Source of the DNA: Rahnella rivi
Lineage (GTDB): Bacteria; Pseudomonadota; Gammaproteobacteria; Enterobacterales; Enterobacteriaceae
Reading direction: 5' to 3'
DNA length: 64,000 bases
NCBI RefSeq assembly: GCF_019049655.1
Contig: NZ_JAFMOX010000046.1
Span: 1-64,000, forward strand
Notes under the pieces: generated by a model
Databases searched by the model: none
Seen by the model: only the letters and a program-made list of their open reading frames with translations
What the model was told of the DNA's origin: nothing
Position numbers and translations under genes: made by a program
In this document: one piece after another, positions 44,127-53,347 of the stretch
Numbering within the stretch: the first letter of the stretch is position 1
Layout: the number at the start of each line of letters is the position of its first letter

Positions 44127-44303
44127 TTTATTATACCGTTTTGTGCTCACTTAAAATGAAGATGGATGAATGTTGTACTCATCAATGTACTCATTTTTGA
44201 CAGCGTTTTTACGAGATGAGTTGAGACTCTGGGAAATAAAAAATCCACGCAATTGCGTGGATTTTTGTCGGAGCATCAGAGCAATGTTGCCCTGAAGCAG
44301 AGG

Positions 44304-45395
44304 TTAGACGTTGAACAGGAAGTTCATTACGTCGCCATCTTTGACGATGTAGTCTTTGCCTTCTGAACGCATTTTGCCGGCTTCTTTCGCGCCTTGTTCA
44401 CCTTTGTAGGTGATGAAGTCTTCGAACGCGATGGTTTGTGCGCGGATGAAGCCTTTCTCGAAGTCGGTGTGGATTTTACCTGCGGCTTGCGGGGCGGTTG
44501 CGCCGACAGGGATGGTCCATGCGCGAACTTCTTTTACGCCCGCGGTGAAGTAAGTTTGCAGGTTCAGCAGTTCGTAACCGGCGCGGATCACGCGGTTCAG
44601 ACCCGGCTCTTCGATGCCCAGTTCTGCCATGAATTCTTCACGGTCAGCGTCGTCGAGTTCTGCAATGTCAGACTCCACGGCGGCACACACTGCTACCACC
44701 ACTGAACCTTCGGCGTCTGCGATTTTACGCACGATGTCGAGGTAAGGGTTGTTCTCGAAACCGTCTTCGTTGACGTTCGCGATGTACATGGTAGGTTTCA
44801 GCGTCAGGAAGCTCAGGTAGCGGATGGCCGCTTTGTCTTCTTCGGACAGATCCAGCGCACGCAGCATGCCCGCGTTTTCCAGCTGTGGCAGACATTTTTC
44901 CAGTGCGGCCAGTTCTGCTTTCGCATCTTTGTCGCCGCCTTTGGCGCGTTTCTGCACACGGTGAATCGCACGTTCGCAGGTATCGAGGTCAGACAACGCC
45001 AGTTCGGTGTTGATAACGTCGATGTCATCAGCCGGATCCACTTTGTTGTTAACGTGAATGATGTTGTCGTTTTCAAAGCAACGTACCACGTGGCCGATAG
45101 CTTCGGTTTCGCGGATGTTGGTCAGGAACTGGTTGCCCAGGCCTTCACCTTTAGAAGCGCCTTTCACCAGGCCCGCGATGTCCACGAATTCCATGGTCGT
45201 TGGCAGGATGCGCTGCGGTTTTACAATCTCGGCCAGCTGGTCGAGACGCGGATCGGGCATTGGTACCACACCGGTATTCGGTTCGATAGTGCAGAACGGG
45301 AAGTTTGCTGCTTCGATACCCGCTTTGGTCAGCGCATTGAACAGAGTTGATTTACCGACGTTCGGCAGGCCGACGATACCGCATTTGAATCCCAT
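44304..45395 (-). CDS. ychF: Ribosome-associated ATPase YchF (OLA1 family)
   Basis: A 363-aa P-loop protein of the Obg-related family that hydrolyses ATP rather than GTP and binds ribosomes; in E. coli it affects oxidative-stress responses. G1 is [14 protein letters not shown] (residues 8-21), followed by [21 protein letters not shown]. The atypical NVNE replaces the GTP-specifying NKxD, and a C-terminal TGS domain ends in [12 protein letters not shown]. Length matches E. coli (363 aa). In E. coli and relatives it follows pth directly; here pth lies 16 kb away (61.4 kb), in the same direction. Confidence 0.96.
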   Translation of the reverse strand: MGFKCGIVGLPNVGKSTLFNALTKAGIEAANFPFCTIEPNTGVVPMPDPRLDQLAEIVKPQRILPTTMEFVDIAGLVKGASKGEGLGNQFLTNIRETEAIGHVVRCFENDNIIHVNNKVDPADDIDVINTELALSDLDTCERAIHRVQKRAKGGDKDAKAELAALEKCLPQLENAGMLRALDLSEEDKAAIRYLSFLTLKPTMYIANVNEDGFENNPYLDIVRKIADAEGSVVVAVCAAVESDIAELDDADREEFMAELGIEEPGLNRVIRAGYELLNLQTYFTAGVKEVRAWTIPVGATAPQAAGKIHTDFEKGFIRAQTIAFEDFITYKGEQGAKEAGKMRSEGKDYIVKDGDVMNFLFNV

Positions 45396-45612
45396 GTTTT
45401 TCTCACCTTAATATCTTAATAATCAAACGATTAAGTATAACCGCACGATGTAATGACCACAATTCCCCGCATTATACACGAGAACAACATTTATCTCGAT
45501 CCGCTTGTGACCGGCCCGCCGCGGTGCAGCGGATTAAACCTTGCCTCGGTTCCGTCATTTTTAGATACTTGTCACAATTTTTTAACTGAACTGGAAATGT
45601 ACCGGATGTTTT

Positions 45613-47094
45613 ATGTTTAGCCCGCGTGGTCTGAAGTTATCGCAAGTGAAGAATGAAACGCTGGCCGGATTTGTGGTGGCCGTGTCGATGATCCCGGAAG
45701 CGGTGGGTTTTTCGCTGGTGGCCGGATTGTCTCCCATTGTCGGTTTGCACACTGCGTTTATTATCGGGCTGGTGACTGCGCTGTTCGGCGGCAAGCCGGG
45801 CATGGTGTCGGGCGCGGCGGGTTCCATCGTGGTTGTGCTGATGAGTCTGGCGGCGCAGCACGGCATGGGGTACGTGCTGTGGGCGACGATTTTTGCCGGT
45901 GTGATCCAAATTCTGATTGGCGTGTTTCGCCTCGGGAAGTTTATCCGCCTGGTGCCGCTGCCTGCGGTACACGGCTTTGTGAACGGTCTGGCGATTGTCA
46001 TTATGCTGGCGCAGTTGCACATGATTGCCGGGCAGGGGCCGCTGATGTACGGGCTGGTGCTGCTGGCGATTGCCGTCGTCGTGCTGTTCCCGAAACTGAC
46101 CAAAATTATCCCGTCTTCGCTGGCAGCGCTGATTGTTGTCTCCGCCGTGGCGATTGGTTTTAACCTGCATACGCTGCGTGTCGGGGATCTGGCGGATATC
46201 TCCGGTGCCTTGCCGCACTTCAGCCTGCCGGTGGCGCCGTTCAACGTGGAGATGCTGAAAGTGGTTCTGCCTTACGCCGTGGTTATCGCCCTGGTCGGGC
46301 TGATTGAATCGCTGCTGACCATGACGGTGCTCGATGAAATGGGCAATCAGAAAGGCAACGGCAACCGTGAAAGTATCGCGCAGGGCGCGGGCAATACGAT
46401 TTGCGGGCTGTTCGGTTGTTTCGCCGGTTGCGCGATGATCGGGCAATCGATCATCAATTTCACCTCCGGCGGTCGCGGGCGGATTTCCGGTACGGTCGGC
46501 GCGATTTTGCTGATCCTGTTTGTGGTCAGCCTTTCCGGTTACATCGGTCTGCTGCCGGTGGCGGCGCTGGCGGGCATTATGCTGGTGGTCTGCTACAACA
46601 CCTTTGAGTGGAGTTCGCTGCGTCGTCTTCGCCGTATGCCAAAAGCCGATGTACTGGTGATGCTGATTGTTACCGTCATCACCATCTTTACCGATCTGGC
46701 CGTGGCGGTGATCAGCGGCGTGATTATTTCGGCGCTGGTCTTTGCCTGGCAGCAGGCGCGTATCCGTATCCGTGAGCACAAAACCAAAGGCGATCTGGCG
46801 GTGTATAAGCTGGACGGGCCGCTGTTCTTCGGCTCTGCCGCAACCTTTGCTGAACTGTTCAACCCTGAAAATGATCCGCAAAATGTGGTGCTGGATTTCG
46901 CCGGTACGCGGGTGATGGATTCGAGCGGCGTGGAGGCGATCGATAAGCTAACCGCGCGTTATCTCGACGCCGGTAAAACCATTCGTCTGCGCCATCTGAG
47001 CAATGACTGCGTCAGTCTGCTCAAGAAAGCGGGGCCGTTCTGTTCTCATGAACTCGACGATCCGCAGTATTACGTCGCAGAAGACAGTCTCTGA
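45613..47094 (+). CDS. SulP-family anion transporter with STAS domain
   Basis: A 493-aa inner-membrane transporter. The sulfate-transporter domain begins ETLAGFVVAVSMIPEAVGFSLVAGLSPIVGLHTAFI and contains GMVSGAAGSIVVVL. The C-terminal STAS domain is short (from about residue 400; NVVLDFAGTRVMDSSGVEAIDKL). SulP proteins move sulfate, bicarbonate or dicarboxylates. It is shorter than, and clearly different from, E. coli DauA (559 aa), although dauA occupies this neighbourhood in E. coli. It is divergent from ychF and ends in a strong terminator. The substrate is unknown. Confidence 0.87.
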   Translation: MFSPRGLKLSQVKNETLAGFVVAVSMIPEAVGFSLVAGLSPIVGLHTAFIIGLVTALFGGKPGMVSGAAGSIVVVLMSLAAQHGMGYVLWATIFAGVIQILIGVFRLGKFIRLVPLPAVHGFVNGLAIVIMLAQLHMIAGQGPLMYGLVLLAIAVVVLFPKLTKIIPSSLAALIVVSAVAIGFNLHTLRVGDLADISGALPHFSLPVAPFNVEMLKVVLPYAVVIALVGLIESLLTMTVLDEMGNQKGNGNRESIAQGAGNTICGLFGCFAGCAMIGQSIINFTSGGRGRISGTVGAILLILFVVSLSGYIGLLPVAALAGIMLVVCYNTFEWSSLRRLRRMPKADVLVMLIVTVITIFTDLAVAVISGVIISALVFAWQQARIRIREHKTKGDLAVYKLDGPLFFGSAATFAELFNPENDPQNVVLDFAGTRVMDSSGVEAIDKLTARYLDAGKTIRLRHLSNDCVSLLKKAGPFCSHELDDPQYYVAEDSL

Positions 47095-47101
47095 AATCCC
47101 G

Positions 47102-47131
47102 AAGGTGCCGCTTAATCACGGCACCTTTTTT
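47102..47131 (+). terminator. Terminator after the SulP gene
   Basis: Stem AAGGTGCCG/CGGCACCTT with an 8-nt loop and T tail, starting 8 bp after the stop codon. The same stem sequence is used at 53300-53331. Confidence 0.88.
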
Positions 47132-47306
47132 CATCATGCGTCCCGTCGCTGCGCCTTTAAGATAAACGCTTACAATTCGTGCCAAAAAAGCCACCAAATT
47201 CATATCGCTGAAAATTCTGTAATGTTATACCGTTACGCCCGGTTCATTCCGCACACAGGGCTCACCGCCCGCGCTGCGGATGATTATTTCCTCTGCCGGA
47301 GCGGAC

Positions 47307-49265
47307 ATGAGCATAAACACAACATCTCCTGCTGATGATGCCAGCAAACCGCTGCGCTTTCAGGCCGCCGCTTCCCATACGCGTTGGCTGAACGGGCTGA
47401 TCACCGGCGTGATGGTGATCAGCAGCGTGATGTACCTGATATTGCTGATGCTGTATATGGTTGCGCCGGCGTCGGTGTGGCCGTGGGTGACCGGCAATAT
47501 GATGGCGGCGATGTGGGTATGCGCCGCCTCCCTGCAATGCGCGCGGCGTATCTCCCGCTGGCGTGCGCAACAGTTTGCGCCGGGGGTGGAAGATGTCACG
47601 CCGCCAACGCCCGCCGGATTTTCTCAACGTCTGATTTCCCGCCCGTGGATGCGCCCGGTTTTGCGTTATATCGACGCGCACGTCTTCTTTCAGGCATTCC
47701 CCGCTGCAGCCGCCTTGCTGCTTATCGCGCTGTTATGGCAACTGCCGCTGCCGGTCAGTGACACCGGTGACGCGGGCTATTTCGCCGGTTCGGTGTTGCT
47801 TCTCTGCGCTTTTGCGGTGCTGGTGCTGGAACGCCACTGGACGTTAAAAAATCCGCTGGAATGGCCGGAGGCGGCAAAACTGGCGCTGATGATGCGCATG
47901 ATGATTGCCGTCTTTTTACTGAGTGCGCTGGCCCTGATGTTCGCCCGTGGTCCGTCGGTATGGCCGGCACAGCTGCTGCGGCTTACCGTGCTGTTACCGG
48001 CGCTGGTGGCGCTCGAGCTTTTGCTGCGTGCGCTGATGGCGATGTTTTCGCCGCCGCGTGAGGACAAAGAACCGGAGTTTATTGCGGGCAGCCTGCTGGC
48101 CGCGCAAATTTGCTGGCCACCGCGTCCGTTACAGTTTGTGCAAAACGAACTGCATCAGCATTTTGGTATCGATTTGCGCCAGATCTGGGCATTCCATTTT
48201 ATCCGCCGCGCGCTGCTGCCGCTGGCCGCGTTCCTGATGCTGACCGGCTGGCTGCTGACCGGCATCAGCGAAGTGCCGCTGACCCAGCGCGGCATTTATG
48301 AATCCTTCGGTAAACCGGTGGCGGTCAGACAACCCGGTTTACACCTCGGGCTGCCGTGGCCGTTTGGCCGCACGCAGTTTGTCGATAACGGCGAAGTACA
48401 TGAACTGACCACCGGTTCTGAAGAGCCGTTAACCGCGGTGCCTGCGCAAGTGGCTGACACCGCCGAAGGCCCGGCGCCGGAAAGCGCCAACCGGTTATGG
48501 GATTCCGGCCACAGCAGCGACAAATCGCAAATCATCGCCAGCGCCGCCAGCGACCGGCAAAGTTTTCAAATTATGGATATGGATGTGCGCTTCGTTTACC
48601 GCGTGGCGATGAATGACGACGCGGCGATGGCGAGCCTGTATCACACCGAAAACATGCCGGTGCTGATCCGCAGTATCGCCAATCAGGTGCTGGTGCATGA
48701 TTTCTCCTCGCGCACGCTCGACAGTTTGCTGGGCAGCGAGCAGACCCGGCTTGCCGCTGACATCGGCCAGAAAGTGCAACGCCAGCTGGACCAGCTTCAC
48801 AGCGGCGTGGAACTGCTGGCGACGGTGATTGAATCGATCCATCCGCCTGCGGGCGCGGCGGACGCGTATCACAGCGTGCAGGCAGCACAAATTCTGGCGC
48901 AAAGCGCGATTGCCGGTGAGAAAGGACAGGCCGCGCAGCAGCTCAATGCCGCGCAGCAATTTGCCCGTCTGGCGCTCGATGCCGCCAGCGCACAAAGCCA
49001 CGAAAATATTGTCCGGGCGCAGGTGATGGCGCTGCGCACCAACGCCGATAATCAGGCGTATCAGGCTGGCGGACAATCCTTCCTCACCGAGCGTTATTTC
49101 AGCCAGCTGACGCTGGCGATGAAGCCACATCCGAAGGTGTTGATTATCGATCACCGTATCGGTGACGGGACGCCGCCGGTGCTGGATCTGAGAAATTTTA
49201 CCCTGCCATTTACGCCCGGAGCGGATAAAGCGGCACATCCTGTTAAAGCGGAGACTACCCGGTGA
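47307..49265 (+). CDS. Long SPFH-domain membrane protein (HflK-like, multi-helix N-terminus)
   Basis: A 652-aa protein. Residues 1-330 contain about seven hydrophobic helices, far more than the single anchor of HflK. They are followed by an SPFH/band-7 domain (VPLTQRGIYESFGKPVAVRQPGLHLGLPWPFG) and an Ala/Gln-rich coiled-coil region (QAAQQLNAAQQFARLALDAASAQ). SPFH proteins form large ring-like membrane assemblies that scaffold or regulate other membrane proteins (HflK/C around FtsH; flotillins). I start at the ATG at 47307 with GGAG 5 bases upstream. It is the first of four tightly linked genes; its TGA overlaps the GTG of the next. Role inferred, not known. Confidence 0.82.
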   Translation: MSINTTSPADDASKPLRFQAAASHTRWLNGLITGVMVISSVMYLILLMLYMVAPASVWPWVTGNMMAAMWVCAASLQCARRISRWRAQQFAPGVEDVTPPTPAGFSQRLISRPWMRPVLRYIDAHVFFQAFPAAAALLLIALLWQLPLPVSDTGDAGYFAGSVLLLCAFAVLVLERHWTLKNPLEWPEAAKLALMMRMMIAVFLLSALALMFARGPSVWPAQLLRLTVLLPALVALELLLRALMAMFSPPREDKEPEFIAGSLLAAQICWPPRPLQFVQNELHQHFGIDLRQIWAFHFIRRALLPLAAFLMLTGWLLTGISEVPLTQRGIYESFGKPVAVRQPGLHLGLPWPFGRTQFVDNGEVHELTTGSEEPLTAVPAQVADTAEGPAPESANRLWDSGHSSDKSQIIASAASDRQSFQIMDMDVRFVYRVAMNDDAAMASLYHTENMPVLIRSIANQVLVHDFSSRTLDSLLGSEQTRLAADIGQKVQRQLDQLHSGVELLATVIESIHPPAGAADAYHSVQAAQILAQSAIAGEKGQAAQQLNAAQQFARLALDAASAQSHENIVRAQVMALRTNADNQAYQAGGQSFLTERYFSQLTLAMKPHPKVLIIDHRIGDGTPPVLDLRNFTLPFTPGADKAAHPVKAETTR

Positions 49266-50299
49266 GTGATTCCCAACACCCTGACGGCCACGATCACAAC
49301 GCACATGGCGGGCATCACCACGCTGCCGGACATCATCACCATCATCATCATCATGGCGGCCCGGCCGCGCCCAAACTCTGGCGGCGGGCGACGGTGGCCG
49401 TCGTGCTGGTGGCGCTGATTGTCGCCACGGCCTGTCTGGTGCAGGTGCGTTCCGGTGAAGCGATGGTGATCACCCGCTTTGGTGACCCGGTGCGTGTGCT
49501 GTTGCAGCCGGGGCTGGCGTGGCATCTTCCGGTGCCGCTGGAAACCGCCATCCCGGTGGATTTACGGATCCGCACCACGTCGAGCGGTTTGCAGGATGTC
49601 GGCACTCGCGACGGCCTGCGCATCATCGTGCAGGCGTATACCGTCTGGCAGGTGAAAAACGATCCTCAGCATGTGCAGCGGTTTATCCGTGCGGTTCAAA
49701 ATCAGCCGGATATGGCGGCTGCGCAAATACGAACCTTCATCGGGTCGGCGCTGGAAACCACCACCAGCGGGTTTGCGCTGGCCGATCTGGTGAACACTGA
49801 CGCCAGCAAAATCCGTCTCTCCGGTTTTGAACAGCATCTGCATGACCAGATTGCCCGTCAGCTGCTCGACAGCTACGGCATCGAACTGGTGCAGGTGGGC
49901 GTTGAGCGCCTGACGCTGCCGTCGGTGACGTTAGATGCCACAGTGGATCGCATGCGGGCAGAGCGTGAAACCATCGCCACCGAGCGTTCAGCCGAAGGAA
50001 AACGTCAGGCGGCAGAAATCCGTTCTTCCGCCGAGCGCGAAGCCCGCGTGATGAAGGCCGATGCGTCCGTGAAAGCCGCCAATATCGACGCGCAGGCGCA
50101 GGTGCAAAGTGCGGCGATCTACGCCAGCGCCCGTGCCGGTAACCCCGAACTGTACGATCTGCTGCGCTCGCTCGACACGCTCAGCAGCGTGATCACGCCC
50201 GGCACCCAGATGGTGCTGCGCACCGATGCCGCGCCGTTCAAGCAACTGGTGGAAGGTCCGCCGGTTTTACCCGCCGCCACTCACGGGCCGCAGCCATGA
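49262..50299 (+). CDS. HflC-like SPFH protein with histidine-rich N-terminus
   Basis: A 345-aa protein starting at GTG 49262 (overlap with the preceding TGA). Residues 1-33 are packed with His and Asp, including HDHNAH, a triple His and eight consecutive His. A single transmembrane helix (about 42-62) and a canonical SPFH domain follow (VRSGEAMVITRFGDPVRVLLQPGLAWHLPVP; later ERETIATERSAEGKRQAAEIRSSAEREA), as in HflC. The His-rich stretch is the kind that binds Zn2+, Ni2+ or Cu2+. Because the downstream ATPase lacks a metal-binding domain, this tail may supply it in trans. That role is inference. Its stop overlaps the next gene (ATGA). Confidence 0.85.
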   Translation: MSDSQHPDGHDHNAHGGHHHAAGHHHHHHHHGGPAAPKLWRRATVAVVLVALIVATACLVQVRSGEAMVITRFGDPVRVLLQPGLAWHLPVPLETAIPVDLRIRTTSSGLQDVGTRDGLRIIVQAYTVWQVKNDPQHVQRFIRAVQNQPDMAAAQIRTFIGSALETTTSGFALADLVNTDASKIRLSGFEQHLHDQIARQLLDSYGIELVQVGVERLTLPSVTLDATVDRMRAERETIATERSAEGKRQAAEIRSSAEREARVMKADASVKAANIDAQAQVQSAAIYASARAGNPELYDLLRSLDTLSSVITPGTQMVLRTDAAPFKQLVEGPPVLPAATHGPQP

Positions 50300-51339
50300 A
50301 TCCGTTAGCCCGTTTTCAGGGGAATGCCTGGTTTCAGGCGGGGCGCATGGCGTATCTGGCGCTGTTTGCCATGACCCTGATTGCCGCCGCTGACTGGCTG
50401 TTCTCCAATGTCCGGCAGATTGAGCCGGATAAACGCGCGGTGGTGATGCGTTTTGGTGCGGTTTCGCGCACGGCGGGCGCCGGGCTTTTACTGGCGTGGC
50501 CGGAGCCGCTGGAGCAGGTGGACATCCTGCCCGCCGCTGACCGGGTGATTGAACATCACGTCACCGCCTTGCTGCGCTCAGACATTATCCCCGCCTGGAA
50601 CAATACCGGCAGCGAGAAAAGTGACGCCGTCGCCGGTGCGGGGTATTTACTGACCGGCGATGCCGGTGTGGTTCAGCTGGATGTGCAGGTGTATTACGTC
50701 ATCACCGATCCGGTGGCGTATGTGTTGCAGGGCGCGCACGTGCTGCCTGCGCTGGACAGGTTAACCGAGCACGCGGCGGTGGCGATTTGCGCCTCACGGG
50801 ATCTGGATACCATTCTGGTTGCCAGGCCGGAAATGGCCGGAAACGGCAGCCAGATTGCGCAAAGCCGTGAGCGGTTGCGCGGGGATTTACGTCAGGGGAT
50901 CAATCAGCAGCTCGCCGCTCTGAGAGCGGCAGGCAGCGATCCGGGTATCGAAGTTCGCCGCGTTGACGTGCAGTCATCGCTGCCCCCTTCAGCGGTGGAT
51001 GCGTTTAACGCGGTGCTGACGGCCAGCCAGCAGGCGGAACAGAACATCGCCAGCGCCAGCAATGAGGCTGCCCGCGTGCATCAGGACGCCGTGCAGTCTG
51101 CGGACCGTGCCTTACAGGTTTCCCATGCCAGAGCCAGCGAACAGATTGCCCGGGCTTCCACCGATACCGCGACCATTGTGCAACTGGCGAACGATCATTC
51201 GCCCGAACTGCTGTGGCGTTTATGGCGCGAACGAATGCCGCCAATCCTCGCGCAGGCTGGCAGCGTGACCGCCGTTAATCCTCACGACGACGCGCATCTG
51301 ATCCTGCCAGGGCCAGACCGTCCATCCTCTCAACCCTGA
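50296..51339 (+). CDS. HflK-like SPFH protein
   Basis: A 347-aa protein with one N-terminal transmembrane helix (about residues 15-37) and an SPFH domain (VRQIEPDKRAVVMRFGAVSRTAGAGLLLAWPEPLEQVDILPAADRVI), then a helical region (SNEAARVHQDAVQSADRALQVSHARASEQIARA). It begins at an ATG within the preceding stop (ATGA), so the three SPFH genes are translationally coupled. HflK and HflC normally form a hetero-oligomer; here three subunits could do so. The true hflK/hflC pair that controls FtsH sits elsewhere in enterobacteria, next to hflX, so these are paralogues of separate function. Confidence 0.85.
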   Translation: MNPLARFQGNAWFQAGRMAYLALFAMTLIAAADWLFSNVRQIEPDKRAVVMRFGAVSRTAGAGLLLAWPEPLEQVDILPAADRVIEHHVTALLRSDIIPAWNNTGSEKSDAVAGAGYLLTGDAGVVQLDVQVYYVITDPVAYVLQGAHVLPALDRLTEHAAVAICASRDLDTILVARPEMAGNGSQIAQSRERLRGDLRQGINQQLAALRAAGSDPGIEVRRVDVQSSLPPSAVDAFNAVLTASQQAEQNIASASNEAARVHQDAVQSADRALQVSHARASEQIARASTDTATIVQLANDHSPELLWRLWRERMPPILAQAGSVTAVNPHDDAHLILPGPDRPSSQP

Positions 51340-51351
51340 GGTATTTACCCT

Positions 51352-53256
51352 GTGACTTCGATCTCTTCTGAAGAACCGTCAGCGAAAAGCGTGCTGCTCA
51401 CGCGCCATGAGCAGCGGAACATGGCGGTGCAGCTGCTTCTGGCGATGACCGCATTCGGCCTGTTGCTGTGCGGCTGGATCTGGCAGTGGGTGTTTCCGCA
51501 ACAGCGCGACGTCGGGCAGATTCTGTTTGGCGTGGCGTCCCTGCTGGTGGCGGTGCCGGTATTGCGCTCGGCAATGTACAGTCTGCGCAGCCCGAGTTTG
51601 CATGGCGTGACCGATCAGCTGATCGCGCTGGCGATGCTGGGTGCCTGGGCTACCGGCGACCTGATGACCGCCGCCTTGCTGCCGGGCATCATGATTTTTG
51701 GTCATATTCTGGAAGAGCGCAGTGTGATCGGTTCGCAGGAAGCCATTGATGCGCTGAGCCGTCTGACCCGCAGCCGTGCGCGACGCATTCTGCCGGATGG
51801 CGGGATTGAAGAAATCGATAATCATCAGCTGCAAACCGGCGATTGCGTGGAAGTGCGCGCAGGCGACCGTTTGCCCGCCGATGGCCGCGTGTTGTCCGGC
51901 AGCGCCAGTCTGGATACCGCGCCAATCACCGGTGAATCCGTGCCGCAGGAAGCCCGCGCAGGGGACGACGTGTTTGGCGGTGCCATTAATCTGGACGGAT
52001 TGTTGTCTGTCCAAGTCACGCGAACCGGCGCGGATGCCACGCTGGGCAAAGTGATTGCGCTGATGCAAAAAGCCGAACATGCCAAACCGCCGATCACCCG
52101 CCTGCTCGAACGTTATGCCGGGCAATATCTGGTACTGATTTTGCTGATCGCGGCGGCGACCTGGTTTATCACGCGTGATGCCCACGCCATGCTGGCTGTG
52201 CTGGTGGCGGCCTGTCCGTGTGCGCTGGTGCTTTCCGCGCCCGCGACGGCCATCGCGGGTATCGCTGTCGCCGCGCGCCACGGGATTTTGATCCGAAGCT
52301 CTGCATTCCTTGAAGAGCTGGCCGATCTCAACGCCATTGTGGTCGATAAAACCGGCACGCTGACCCACGGTGAACTGCATCTGCAACGCACGGTGCTCCA
52401 GGAAAACGAATCCCCGGCAGCGGTACTTGGCCTGGCGGCCAGTCTCGGGGCGGCAAGCAGCCATCCGGTCAGCCGCGCGCTGGCGAAGTTACTGCCGCGT
52501 GAGCAATATTTGCCGCTGGAAGAGGTGTCAGAACAACAGGGCATGGGCGTGCGGGCGCACACCGCACAGGGCGAAGCTTTGCTGGGACGTCCGGCATTTT
52601 TCAGCCAGAACACTATCGCGGTGAGTGATGTGCCTGAACATGACGGGCCGCTGGTCGGGCTTTCGCTGAACGGGCATTTTCTCGGCTGGCTGTTGCTGGC
52701 GGATTCATTACGCCCAGAAGCGCAGACCGCGCTGGCCGAACTGCGTCAGCTCGGGCTGCAACGCCAGCTTTTACTGACCGGCGACCGCGCCAGCGTGGCA
52801 CATCATATTGCCGGTGAACTGGGCATCAGCAACGTGGTCGCTCAGGCTTTACCGGAAGACAAACTGCATCAGGTGTCTGCGGAAATTGCGCAGGGCTATC
52901 GCCCGATGGTGGTCGGTGACGGCATTAACGATTCGCTGGCGCTGAAGGCGGGTGTGGTGGGGATTGCAATGGGCGCAGGCGGCAGTGATATCGCGCTGGC
53001 TTCCGCCGATGTGGTACTGATCGGCAGCGATTTGCGCCGTCTCGGCACCTGTGTGCGCCTGAGCCGGGCGTGCCGCAGAACGCTGAAAATCAATGTGTTC
53101 ATCGGGCTGGGCTGGACGCTGGTGGTGATGGCGGTAGCCGCTATGGGGTTGCTCGGCGTGGCGGGCGTGTTGATCGCCGCTTTGCTGCACAATCTCAGTA
53201 CCTTGCTGGTGCTGGGCAACGCCGGGCGGTTACTGCGTTTCGACGAGCCGCTCTGA
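51352..53256 (+). CDS. P1B-type heavy-metal P-type ATPase without N-terminal metal-binding domain
   Basis: A 634-aa metal pump. Motifs in order: PITGES (about 191-196, actuator domain), ACPCALVLSAPAT (CPC near 288-290, intramembrane metal site), VDKTGTLTHGE (phosphorylated Asp near 332), SSHPVSRAL (His-Pro of the nucleotide domain, near 370) and VGDGINDSLALK (about 520-531). The N-terminus goes straight into membrane helices without an HMA (GMxCxxC) domain or His-rich region. The CPC motif fits Cu+, Zn2+, Cd2+ or Co2+ transport; the specificity is not decided. The start is GTG at 51352 with GAGG upstream. It is the last gene of the SPFH operon and is followed by a terminator. Confidence 0.88.
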   Translation: MTSISSEEPSAKSVLLTRHEQRNMAVQLLLAMTAFGLLLCGWIWQWVFPQQRDVGQILFGVASLLVAVPVLRSAMYSLRSPSLHGVTDQLIALAMLGAWATGDLMTAALLPGIMIFGHILEERSVIGSQEAIDALSRLTRSRARRILPDGGIEEIDNHQLQTGDCVEVRAGDRLPADGRVLSGSASLDTAPITGESVPQEARAGDDVFGGAINLDGLLSVQVTRTGADATLGKVIALMQKAEHAKPPITRLLERYAGQYLVLILLIAAATWFITRDAHAMLAVLVAACPCALVLSAPATAIAGIAVAARHGILIRSSAFLEELADLNAIVVDKTGTLTHGELHLQRTVLQENESPAAVLGLAASLGAASSHPVSRALAKLLPREQYLPLEEVSEQQGMGVRAHTAQGEALLGRPAFFSQNTIAVSDVPEHDGPLVGLSLNGHFLGWLLLADSLRPEAQTALAELRQLGLQRQLLLTGDRASVAHHIAGELGISNVVAQALPEDKLHQVSAEIAQGYRPMVVGDGINDSLALKAGVVGIAMGAGGSDIALASADVVLIGSDLRRLGTCVRLSRACRRTLKINVFIGLGWTLVVMAVAAMGLLGVAGVLIAALLHNLSTLLVLGNAGRLLRFDEPL

Positions 53257-53299
53257 ACATTATTGCGTCAGAATAAAGAAAATTGCGTCAGAATAAAAA

Positions 53300-53331
53300 A
53301 AGGTGCCGCTGAAAAACGGCACCTTTTTTTT
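53300..53331 (+). terminator. Terminator after the SPFH/P-type ATPase operon
   Basis: AGGTGCCG/CGGCACCT stem (53301-53308 and 53317-53324) flanked by A and T runs. Just upstream, TTGCGTCAGAATAAA occurs twice in tandem (53264-53298). Confidence 0.88.
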
Positions 53332-53347
53332 GACGTTTTTGGATTTA

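Larger units (their letters stand above)
39830..44200. mobile_element. AT-rich accessory island with integrase remnant
   Basis: From just after the TetR gene to just before ychF, base composition drops visibly in G+C, genes are of unknown or defence type, and a broken P4-type integrase lies at the right edge. I could not identify flanking att repeats or a tRNA target, so the limits are approximate. Confidence 0.6.

Noticed and set aside
44127..44300. tRNA or att site for the island at its right edge
   Set aside because: I looked for a tRNA 3' end or a flanking direct repeat and saw only short GTACTCAT repeats and the ychF terminator, which are not convincing.
45613..47094. Calling the SulP gene dauA
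   Set aside because: It is about 65 residues shorter and differs throughout from the DauA sequence I recall; only the general neighbourhood agrees.
47307..51339. Calling the SPFH genes the housekeeping hflK/hflC
   Set aside because: There are three of them, one has seven extra helices, they are tied to a metal ATPase, and the usual hfq-hflX neighbours are missing.
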